DNA of 39,315 nt, from assembly GCA_017554445.1 (NCBI GenBank), contig JAFZIJ010000180.1:1-39315 (forward strand), in the 5' to 3' direction. This stretch comes from Victivallales bacterium. Its GTDB lineage: Bacteria; Verrucomicrobiota; Lentisphaeria; Oligosphaerales; Oligosphaeraceae. Position numbers and translations under genes: made by a program. The notes under the pieces were generated by a model. It worked only from the letters and a program-made list of their open reading frames with translations, did no database searches and was not told where the DNA came from. Each line of letters starts with the position of its first letter. The first letter of the stretch is position 1. Below, in pieces: positions 1 through 6,901 of this stretch.

Positions 1-2
1 AA

Positions 3-548
3 AACAGTACAGCCCCCGACAATGACTGCCAATTGTTATTCAATGGCATTCCCGTTCGCGGTGTCGATGTAAGCACATACAACGAGCCGCAAAAGAACGA
101 CCCGGATTTCGTCCATGGCCCAGCCATCGTCAATGAAATCATCACATGGTTCAAATCATCGTTGAATGATATGAAGAACAAGACTACCGAAGAATATGCT
201 GATTTATACTATACGAATAAATCCAAAAAGACATTCATAAGTTCCCTTGCAAGAATGCAGAAAGAAGGTCTTGAAATCTATCGGAACAGAATCTGCGATG
301 GTGGCTATGTCATCCACTATATCATTGACGCCTCGCCATATTACATTGTATTCTATACGCAGAAGGATAACAAATTGGAACCTAGCGAGAAAAAGACAAA
401 AAAATTTAATTATGTATTCTGCGTCAGGGAGAACCAGAAACTGAAATTCACCAACTACTTGAAATCCAATACATTCTTCGATGCTTTGATCAAGAAGAAT
501 ATCCTTGATATTGATCTAACCATCGAAAGACACAATGGCATATTCTAA
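3..548 (+). CDS. Hypothetical protein, 5'-truncated by window edge
   Basis: The reading frame is open to the first base of the window, so the gene almost certainly starts upstream. A TTG at position 33 could serve as a start but has no visible ribosome binding site. The visible 181 residues are hydrophilic and rich in Lys, Asn and Tyr, with no signal peptide or membrane segment. I recognise no family. Base composition is A+T-rich compared with the glycan genes downstream, as in the other orphan genes of the window. It is followed in the same direction by another orphan gene 64 bases later, which could share a transcript. Confidence 0.6.
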   Translation, partial: NSTAPDNDCQLLFNGIPVRGVDVSTYNEPQKNDPDFVHGPAIVNEIITWFKSSLNDMKNKTTEEYADLYYTNKSKKTFISSLARMQKEGLEIYRNRICDGGYVIHYIIDASPYYIVFYTQKDNKLEPSEKKTKKFNYVFCVRENQKLKFTNYLKSNTFFDALIKKNILDIDLTIERHNGIF

Positions 549-612
549 TTTCCTTTTCTCCATTTTTGCATATTAGCGGAGAAGCACTTATTCAGCAATT
601 AACCAGTAATGT

Positions 613-1113
613 ATGAAACTAATCAGTGACAAAAACAATGTATATGTGTTTCGAAGCTATCCGATGCTATTTCATGTGTTCAGCTTCTTACTATTATGCA
701 TATCAGCCATATTGTACTTTCACGACCACGATCTGAAAAAGGCATTGATATGTATATGTCTTTCTTTGTTTTTCACATATTTAGGGACCATATACTACGA
801 GATGACTTTTGATCTTAATCAAGGGCTTGTCCATTGCTGGTATTGTTTGCGTTTCAAAGTAAAGAAATATGATTTTGCAATCAACGATATCGACAAAATC
901 ACAGCCGATGAAAGAATTATCAAGCATGTTGTAAACCATAGCATAAAGAAAACAATTGTAACGTCATTGTCCATTCATACCACTTCTCCAGACAATAACA
1001 TGACAACCATTGCTCTGGGAACAAACAAAGACAAATTGCACGAGTCTGTCGAACTCATGAACTCTCTTTTGGACCAATACAGGCAAAAGCAACGGCAAGG
1101 GGCTCAAAATTAA
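613..1113 (+). CDS. Hypothetical two-TM membrane protein
   Basis: This encodes 166 residues with two hydrophobic helices near residues 18-36 and 43-61 joined by a short charged loop. A soluble C-terminal part of about 100 residues follows, with alternating beta-like segments. The layout (two close membrane helices, then a beta-rich cytosolic domain) resembles small bacterial membrane proteins with a PH-like domain, but I see no diagnostic motif and give no function. The ATG at 613 has only a weak upstream signal. The stop codon lies inside a perfect 11-bp inverted repeat (1094-1104 with 1120-1130). Confidence 0.65.
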   Translation: MKLISDKNNVYVFRSYPMLFHVFSFLLLCISAILYFHDHDLKKALICICLSLFFTYLGTIYYEMTFDLNQGLVHCWYCLRFKVKKYDFAINDIDKITADERIIKHVVNHSIKKTIVTSLSIHTTSPDNNMTTIALGTNKDKLHESVELMNSLLDQYRQKQRQGAQN

Positions 1114-1130
1114 TCAAAAAGCCCCTTGCC
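1094..1130. repeat. 11-bp inverted repeat spanning a stop codon
   Basis: The segments 1094-1104 and 1120-1130 are perfect reverse complements separated by a 15-base A+T-rich loop that contains the TAA of the upstream gene. In RNA from either strand it would form a strong hairpin. No clean U-tract follows on either strand, so it is not a textbook terminator, though it lies between convergent genes. Confidence 0.5.
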
Positions 1131-1135
1131 ATCAA

Positions 1136-1191
1136 CCATAGGCCATAAGCCATAAGCCTTTGGCCATAAGCCATAGGCCATAAGCCTTTAG
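1136..1191. repeat. Eight tandem heptamers (CCATAAG type)
   Basis: Eight consecutive 7-base units are in perfect phase: CCATAGG, CCATAAG, CCATAAG, CCTTTGG, CCATAAG, CCATAGG, CCATAAG, CCTTTAG. The array lies between two convergent genes, just after the 3' end of the isomerase-like gene on the minus strand. Related 7-base units (GCTTTAA) sit at the 3' ends of two other minus-strand genes, at 19922-19949 and 21177-21205. Confidence 0.85.
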
Positions 1192-1206
1192 CACCGCCGT
1201 CAGCGG

Positions 1207-2097
1207 TCACGCTTCCAGCCAGTCGCAAAGTTTGCCGAACGCCGCGCGAAGTTCCTGCATGGTCGGCCCCGCTTCGCGGATGCTGACTTCGCTCTGGATG
1301 CATTTCAGCCTCGGCGCGTCTTTCAATGTGTTCATGATGCGGTTCCAATCAACCGTCCCCTGACCGACCAACTTGTGCTCATCGACGATGCCGTTGTTGT
1401 CGTGGAAATGGCAGTTCACAATCCATGGACGCAACTTGCCGACCATGTTCTCCTCCCAGACGACGGGAATCTTCGCATCGTTCCAAATGCTTGGCACACA
1501 GGTCTTTCCGGGGAATTCCTGTCCATGTTCAGTCAGATTCGCATGTCCCGCGTCATAGCAGATGCCCAGCCACGGCGAATTGAAATGCTCAACCGCTTTC
1601 AAGAGATACGCCGACTGGTTCAACGGCGTCCACTGGTTCTCCAAACACATCACGACGCCATAGCGTTCCGCATCCGGAAGCAGTTCGTACAGAGAGCGTA
1701 GCAACATCTGGTAATAATCTTCCAGTTTCAAATCCTGCCCGAAAATCGAATTGAACGTATTGCCTGTATGATACGCCATGGAATGGACGCCAAGTTCATG
1801 GCAGACGCGGATCGCCATTTTCTGCCGTAGCACAACTTGTTCATGCTGACTCTCCAACGGCATGCCCAGATCCTTCCACGCGCCCCACGGCGCATGGGCA
1901 TCGACAAAATCCAATCCGAATTCCGCCAACGCCTTCTTATACTTTGCAACCAATTCCGGCGTCACGATGCAATCTTCTATCGTCTTGTTGCTGAGCACTA
2001 AATGCCGAATTCCAGCATCCGCCAATTGTTTCAACGTCTCTTTCTGCTGGGCTTCATCCGCTTTCGCCCACGGCCATGAATACGTTACGGGAATCAT
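1207..2097 (-). CDS. Sugar phosphate isomerase/epimerase-like TIM barrel
   Basis: This 296-residue soluble protein belongs to the xylose isomerase-like TIM-barrel superfamily (AP endonuclease family 2 fold), whose members isomerise or epimerise keto sugars and inositols using a divalent metal. Likely metal or catalytic positions are E153 in a CLENQ segment, D182/H185 in YDAGH, H230/H232 in HFHDN and E270 in QSE. The start was set at the ATG at 2097 because AGGAGG lies 5 bases upstream; an in-frame TTG 18 bases further upstream overlaps that site and is unlikely. No signal peptide is seen, so it acts in the cytoplasm. It is 57 bases after HicB on the same strand, but a role in catabolism of sugars released by the neighbouring hydrolases is more plausible than a link to the toxin pair. 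The exact substrate cannot be read from the sequence. Confidence 0.85.
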   Translation of the reverse strand: MIPVTYSWPWAKADEAQQKETLKQLADAGIRHLVLSNKTIEDCIVTPELVAKYKKALAEFGLDFVDAHAPWGAWKDLGMPLESQHEQVVLRQKMAIRVCHELGVHSMAYHTGNTFNSIFGQDLKLEDYYQMLLRSLYELLPDAERYGVVMCLENQWTPLNQSAYLLKAVEHFNSPWLGICYDAGHANLTEHGQEFPGKTCVPSIWNDAKIPVVWEENMVGKLRPWIVNCHFHDNNGIVDEHKLVGQGTVDWNRIMNTLKDAPRLKCIQSEVSIREAGPTMQELRAAFGKLCDWLEA

Positions 2098-2154
2098 TTT
2101 TCCTCCTTTACACAAAAAATCCGTTCGTTCATACGGAGACCATACGTCAATCTT

Positions 2155-2571
2155 TCAGGCGTTGGCGCGAATGTAGTCGAGTGTCGCGGCAACCATCAGT
2201 TCCGAACGCGTGCGTCCGGTTCTTTTGGCGAAAGCCGTGATTTCCGCAATCTTCGCCTCCGTACTGGTGATGTTGATCCGCACGGGCGCGTCAGGCAGGT
2301 AGCCCGTCACCGGAACGATGAAGAGAACAGGCTCGTCGCATTCGTCCGCCTTTCTCTTCAGTTCCTCCGCGCCGGAGGGCTTTGGAATGGGCTCGGCGTG
2401 GTCGGCTGTGGTCTCCAGCCAGCTCTCCATCGCGTCGGCGGCATTCTTCATTAAATCCTCCAGATCGTCTCCGTCGGTCATGCATCCAGGGAGGTCTGGA
2501 AACTCGCAGAAGAGGCCGCCCTTCCCGTCTCCGCCGTCGTGCACAAACATGAAATATGTCATTTTCTTCAT
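2155..2571 (-). CDS. hicB: HicB family antitoxin
   Basis: This encodes 138 residues. The N-terminal half has the HicB fold signature (FPDLPGC with a D-rich turn, then a helix of the NAADAMESWL type, residues 24-52), a degenerate RNase H-like fold that binds and blocks HicA. The C-terminal part (about 97-137) looks like a ribbon-helix-helix DNA-binding domain (VRINITSTEAKIAEITAFAK), which would repress the operon. The ATG at 2571 is preceded by AGGAG at a somewhat long spacing; a second in-frame ATG nine bases on is possible. It follows hicA by 19 bases on the same strand, the usual toxin-first order. Length and two-domain build fit the longer HicB type. Confidence 0.9.
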   Translation of the reverse strand: MKKMTYFMFVHDGGDGKGGLFCEFPDLPGCMTDGDDLEDLMKNAADAMESWLETTADHAEPIPKPSGAEELKRKADECDEPVLFIVPVTGYLPDAPVRINITSTEAKIAEITAFAKRTGRTRSELMVAATLDYIRANA

Positions 2572-2590
2572 TGATTATTCTCCTGCCAAT

Positions 2591-2779
2591 TTATTCGATG
2601 CCCGCCTGTTTCTTGATCGCCCTGACGAGTGCTGGTTTGATTTCCTTGCTTCCATGATCAGGAACTGGAATCTGGTACAGCCTTCCGGGATGCCGCCATA
2701 TCTTGTGGCTTCCCTTGCCGTTTCGTTCAAAATACCATCCTGCCAGTTTCAGTAGCTTCGCCAGTTCGCTGTAGTTCAT
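2591..2779 (-). CDS. hicA: HicA family mRNA interferase toxin
   Basis: This encodes 62 residues, the usual length for HicA, a small double-stranded-RNA-binding-fold ribonuclease that cleaves mRNA when free of HicB. The catalytic histidine is H25 in the GKGSHKIW motif (residues 21-28), and the typical second strand-helix motif (VPDHGSKEIKPALVRAIKKQ) follows at 39-58. The ATG at 2779 was chosen because AAGGAG stands just upstream; a longer frame beginning at 2902 has no ribosome binding site and would add 41 residues foreign to the family. It is the first gene of the hicAB pair. Upstream, a 12-bp box (CATTAAAATACA) occurs twice, at 2804-2815 and 2938-2949, and may be a HicB operator. Confidence 0.92.
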   Translation of the reverse strand: MNYSELAKLLKLAGWYFERNGKGSHKIWRHPGRLYQIPVPDHGSKEIKPALVRAIKKQAGIE

Positions 2780-2803
2780 CGCCGCTCCTTGATTTTTCGA
2801 TGT

Positions 2804-2958
2804 CATTAAAATACATCTTTTTCTACACACTTCAAGCAGTGATGCAGTTAATCTGGCATTGTTATTTTCCAAAACGGAATAAAGCGTGTTTTTAGGAGGC
2901 ATTTTTCGTTTTCAAGCGCCTATTCGCTTTGTAAATGCATTAAAATACAGCATTTTAA
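2804..2958. promoter_or_regulatory. Duplicated 12-bp box upstream of hicAB
   Basis: CATTAAAATACA occurs at 2804-2815 and again at 2938-2949. The second copy is half of an imperfectly centred palindrome, TTAAAAT-5 nt-ATTTTAA at 2940-2958. Antitoxins with a ribbon-helix-helix domain bind such repeated sites upstream of their own operon. That this is the HicB operator is inferred from position and repetition only. Confidence 0.4.
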
Positions 2959-2962
2959 CGAA

Positions 2963-3036
2963 TGGCTGCCCGACCAGGACTCGAACCTAGACAAACTGAA
3001 CCAGAATCAGTTGTGCTACCATTACACCATCGGGCA
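2963..3036 (-). tRNA. tRNA-Gln (anticodon CUG), copy 2
   Basis: This is a complete 74-base cloverleaf: 7-bp acceptor stem TGCCCGA/TCGGGCA, D-arm with GTGT/GCAC, anticodon stem ACTGA/TCAGT around loop TTCTGGT (anticodon CTG), T-arm with GGTTCGAGTCC, discriminator G and encoded CCA. It reads CAG codons. It is identical to the copy at 3060-3133 and 23 bases downstream of it, so the two are probably cotranscribed. Confidence 0.96.
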
Positions 3037-3059
3037 ATCTTCTTGTCTGATGTTTTCAT

Positions 3060-3133
3060 TGGCTGCCCGACCAGGACTCGAACCTAGACAAACTGAACCA
3101 GAATCAGTTGTGCTACCATTACACCATCGGGCA
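3060..3133 (-). tRNA. tRNA-Gln (anticodon CUG), copy 1
   Basis: This is identical over all 74 bases to the copy at 2963-3036, including the encoded CCA end. It is the promoter-proximal copy; a good sigma-70 type promoter lies just upstream at 3153-3180. The spacer between the copies (3037-3059) shows no other gene. Confidence 0.96.
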
Positions 3134-3152
3134 TTGTTCTGAAAACGTATTT

Positions 3153-3180
3153 AAAATATCATCCAGTCCAGACTTGTCAA
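3153..3180 (-). promoter_or_regulatory. Sigma-70 type promoter of the tRNA-Gln pair
   Basis: On the minus strand a consensus -35 box TTGACA (3180-3175) is separated by 16 bases from a -10-like TATTTT (3158-3153). The expected transcription start is about 12-14 bases before the first tRNA. The perfect -35 box and the position support the call. Confidence 0.65.
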
Positions 3181-3327
3181 ATCAGAGCGTCGTTTTTTCC
3201 GCTCTTTTTGGCATGTCATGGCCTCTTCATGAGTTGAAAGTCCCGCTTTCTCTTTTACTTTATATCATATAAAAGGTTTTCAGACGCCATTCCGTTTCCC
3301 GCTTCAACCGATACAAGAGGACACGAC

Positions 3328-6300
3328 ATGAACAAGCTGCTCATGGCATTTCTGCTCGCCGCCGCCCTGCTCTCCGCGCAGGAATGGACGTTCAACAACA
3401 CCGCCGCAGGCTGGACGACGCCCTATCGCGCCACCCACACGCTCTCGCCGGACGGCATCGTCATCAACGTCACAGGCCCGAACTTCCGCTTCATGATCGA
3501 GACATGCAATTTCGCCCCCAAAGACACGGAATACATGGCCATCACCTATACGGCCAACAAGTTCCCCAGCAATTCCGGCGGACAGTTGTTCTTTGGAACA
3601 AAGGCCGTGCAGAAGTTGAACGAAGCCGCCAAATTCTACGTCCGTCTTCTGGCCGACGGCGAAGAGCATACGACATACATTCCCCTTAACGTCGGGACAG
3701 CAGGTGACTTATGGAAAAACGCGGAGCGTATCACATGCCTCCGCCTCGATCCCATCAACCAGTTTCCGGGCGTTCTGACCGTCCGTTCCATCCGTCTCAT
3801 CAACGCGAAGGAATACGCCACTATTAAGCAGAAGCAATATGCTGCTTTAGGCGTGCCGTTCTCCATTCCCGTCACGCTTCCGAAAGCAGGCGCAACCGTT
3901 TCAAAGCCACGGCGTTATGACGAATACGCGCCGCATTATGCCTCCCCGATGGCCGCGCCAAAAGGAAATTTCGATTCGCCTGGCATCCATTTCATCCGTC
4001 AGGAATTCAATTGCCAAGCCATCCCGGCCAAAGCACTTCTGCAATGCATGTGCGATGACGCCGTCCGCAACGCCTATCTCAACGGCCATAAAATCGACGC
4101 CCCGTGGAGCAACGAATGGGCGACGCCGACCGTCCTGCAACTACAGCCAGCTGATTTCCGCGTCGGCAAAAACGTCATCGCCTTCGAATACAACAATGAC
4201 AGCAGCGTCGGCGGCATCATGGCGGATTTGCAACTGCTCGCTAACGACGGAACATTCCAAATCGTCACGATGGACAAGGCGAAAGGTGTCTCGGCAATGG
4301 CTCCAGAGGATTGGTTCCAAGTCGATTACAACTGTAATTGGCAGCCCGTCGATACACGGCCAGGCCCACCGCATTCGCCATGGTCCGCCTGCAATCCCGT
4401 CTATCACAGCATCCGCAAAAATCGCGGTAATGCCGTCATCAACGTCGTAAAACTCGATGGCGCAACGGCGGACATTACAATCAAAGGCGAACCGCCGCTC
4501 ATGGATGACGACAAGGTCTTCGTCCGCCTTTACACGTTGAAAGGCAACATCATAGACTTCAAGAGCGGCACAGTCAAGGAATTGCAGGGCAAACACAACG
4601 ACGATGGTTCCGTCTCCTTCCATTTCGATGATTTCTCGCTTCCGAAATACGGCAGCGCCATGGACGGCAGCTGGCAGTTCGGCGTCTATGACCGTTCCGT
4701 CGAAGGCGATACGAAACATCCGTTCCACCTGCCGGACCGCGTCATGCCAGGCAAGCCCGCCGTCATGACCATCGCCAAAACGCCGAATGGTCCTGTTCCC
4801 ATGCTCAACGGCAAGCCGTTCTATTTCAATGTTTTGACATTCCACCATTTCAACGTTCCGAACGGCATAGAAGGGCCGAAGTCGCCATTCAATGTCGCCA
4901 TCGTCCGCGCAGGCGGCTATGGCGATTCAGGCCGCTGGTGGGTTGGACCGGATCAATATGACTTTTCAGTCGTCGATGCAAATCTGTCCATGCTGGCGGA
5001 ACGTTTTCCAGATTCCATGCTCGCCCTCCATATATGGTGCCATCCTGATCCTTGGTATGAAAGGACTTATCCCGAACGCATCTCCCATCAGGAGGACGGC
5101 AAAACCGTCGCCTACTACATGGCGACCGTCTCCTTCTCCAATCCGGACTACCAAGCGGACGCACGCCGCGCCGTCGCCGCTCTTGTCGCGCATTGCGAAA
5201 AGTTCTTCGGACCGAAGATGGTCCTGTACAATCTGATGGGCGGTGCCACCTGCGAATGGCAAGGCTGGAACTGCCATACGCCGCACTTTGCAGACTACAA
5301 CCCGCACGCGCTGAATGACTTCCAAGCCTACGCCAAAAAGCACGGCACCACCGTCAACGCGATTCCGTCCCCCGAAGCCCGAACCCGTTCCGACAGCGGC
5401 CTCTTCCGCAATCCCGTCACGGATAAAGACGCCATCCTCTATGACCGCTTCTACAACGACGCCATGGCCGATTGCATCGATGGCATCGCCGAAGCCGTCA
5501 AAAAGACCTGCAATGGCACGAAGCTCGTCGGTTGCTACTACGGCTATCTGATGGAATATGGAAATCTCGACTATTGCGTCAATTGCGGCGGCCACAACGC
5601 CACGTGGCGGCTCGTCGAATCACCGTACATGGACTTCTTCATGTCACCGCAAAGCTACGCCATCCGCGGCCTCGGCGCGCCGAACGCGGATATGAAACCA
5701 TATGGAACATTCATCAACAACGGCAAATTCTCCATCCTTGAGGACGATACCCGCACATGTCTTCTGCCGAAGACCGGCTATGAGCAGACGCTCAATATGC
5801 CGTTGACGCTCAACGTCTTGAAACGCAATATCGGCATGTCGTTGGCACGCCGGATGCCATTGTGGCAGCTGCCGCTCGTCGGCGGCAACGAACTGAACGA
5901 TCCGCAAATCCGCGATCTTTTCACACGGGCTGTCCGAACCGGCCAAATTCTGATGGAAATTGGCACGGAGCCGATAACGAAAATCGCCGCCGTCATCGAC
6001 GAACGCGCCCTCCAAATGCTTGCATCCAGCCGCGCCAAGCAAGTCGTCTGCCCGGAAAAAGACTGCTTCCGCTATTCGCAGGACAGCGGCCAATTGCTTG
6101 ACAGCTACCGCGGCATCCAGCCGTTGACAGGCGACCTTCTCTACTATCAGCGCTACCAGCTAGCCAGAATCGGCGCTCCTGTCGATGTCATCTTGCTGGA
6201 AGATGTTGTAAACAATGCAGATAAATATAAAATCGTCATTTTCCTCAACTCCTTCGTGGACACACCTGCCCTCCATGCCGCGTTCGATGCACTGCGGAAA

Positions 6301-6864
6301 CGGAACGTTAAAATCGTCGTCGCCTACGGTGCAGGATTCATTGACGACAAAGGCCTCTCCGTCAACGCCATGAACGCCTTGACAGGCCTTCAGTTCAAGC
6401 AAATCGACGACGGTGCGCTGAAAGTCTCCTTCAACGGAAAACGCGCCACGGGCGACAATTATCCCGTCAGCCCGCGTTTCACCATAACGGATGAAGATGC
6501 CGTTGTTTACGGCAAATATCTGGACACGGGCGAAGTCGCCGTCGCTGAAAAAGGCGGTATTGTCTTCCACGGCGGCGCACGACTGGACACCGCCTTCATC
6601 CGCGAACTTGCCCGCAAGGAAGGTGTTCATATCTACATGGATACGGATGAAAACCTCCATGCCAGCGGCGATATCATCAGCATCCACGCCAGATCGAAAG
6701 GTGTCAAGACAATCCGTCTGCCGCGCCATTGCGACGTCGTCGAAATCTATTCCGGCAAAACCGTCGCCCGCGACACGGATGTCATCGAAATTCCCATGGA
6801 AGCCTTTGACACGCAAGTATTTCTGCTTGGCGAACTAGACAAAATCCGCAAAGCCATTCAATAA
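3328..6864 (+). CDS. Secreted GH-A clan hydrolase, GH42-like beta-galactosidase type
   Basis: This encodes 1178 residues. Residues 1-17 form a signal peptide ending at SAQ. Two beta-rich, carbohydrate-binding-like regions follow (about 18-155 and 200-310, the latter with a 'GKNVIAFEYNN' jelly-roll signature as in GH2/GH42 accessory domains), then a linker Ig-like part to about 480. A TIM barrel starts near 490 (MLNGKPFYFNV). Candidate acid/base is E643 in GGATCEWQGW and candidate nucleophile is E805 in SILEDDTRT, spacing expected of clan GH-A. A Rossmann-like domain near 900-1030 resembles the trimerisation domain of GH42 beta-galactosidases. A role in cutting extracellular or periplasmic galactosides is inferred; the exact family is uncertain. 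The beta-mannosidase gene follows 37 bases on, probably in one operon. Confidence 0.75.
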   Translation: MNKLLMAFLLAAALLSAQEWTFNNTAAGWTTPYRATHTLSPDGIVINVTGPNFRFMIETCNFAPKDTEYMAITYTANKFPSNSGGQLFFGTKAVQKLNEAAKFYVRLLADGEEHTTYIPLNVGTAGDLWKNAERITCLRLDPINQFPGVLTVRSIRLINAKEYATIKQKQYAALGVPFSIPVTLPKAGATVSKPRRYDEYAPHYASPMAAPKGNFDSPGIHFIRQEFNCQAIPAKALLQCMCDDAVRNAYLNGHKIDAPWSNEWATPTVLQLQPADFRVGKNVIAFEYNNDSSVGGIMADLQLLANDGTFQIVTMDKAKGVSAMAPEDWFQVDYNCNWQPVDTRPGPPHSPWSACNPVYHSIRKNRGNAVINVVKLDGATADITIKGEPPLMDDDKVFVRLYTLKGNIIDFKSGTVKELQGKHNDDGSVSFHFDDFSLPKYGSAMDGSWQFGVYDRSVEGDTKHPFHLPDRVMPGKPAVMTIAKTPNGPVPMLNGKPFYFNVLTFHHFNVPNGIEGPKSPFNVAIVRAGGYGDSGRWWVGPDQYDFSVVDANLSMLAERFPDSMLALHIWCHPDPWYERTYPERISHQEDGKTVAYYMATVSFSNPDYQADARRAVAALVAHCEKFFGPKMVLYNLMGGATCEWQGWNCHTPHFADYNPHALNDFQAYAKKHGTTVNAIPSPEARTRSDSGLFRNPVTDKDAILYDRFYNDAMADCIDGIAEAVKKTCNGTKLVGCYYGYLMEYGNLDYCVNCGGHNATWRLVESPYMDFFMSPQSYAIRGLGAPNADMKPYGTFINNGKFSILEDDTRTCLLPKTGYEQTLNMPLTLNVLKRNIGMSLARRMPLWQLPLVGGNELNDPQIRDLFTRAVRTGQILMEIGTEPITKIAAVIDERALQMLASSRAKQVVCPEKDCFRYSQDSGQLLDSYRGIQPLTGDLLYYQRYQLARIGAPVDVILLEDVVNNADKYKIVIFLNSFVDTPALHAAFDALRKRNVKIVVAYGAGFIDDKGLSVNAMNALTGLQFKQIDDGALKVSFNGKRATGDNYPVSPRFTITDEDAVVYGKYLDTGEVAVAEKGGIVFHGGARLDTAFIRELARKEGVHIYMDTDENLHASGDIISIHARSKGVKTIRLPRHCDVVEIYSGKTVARDTDVIEIPMEAFDTQVFLLGELDKIRKAIQ

Positions 6865-6901
6865 CCATACTATATATCCACCCCAAACCACAAGACAAAC
6901 A

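Noticed and set aside
2591..2902. Longer HicA frame starting at 2902
   Set aside because: No ribosome binding site at that ATG; the 62-residue form at 2779 has AAGGAG and matches the usual HicA length.
4141..5595. Antisense frames under the GH42-like gene (235 and 209 residues)
   Set aside because: They mirror the codon bias of a convincing hydrolase on the other strand and show no domain or start signal.
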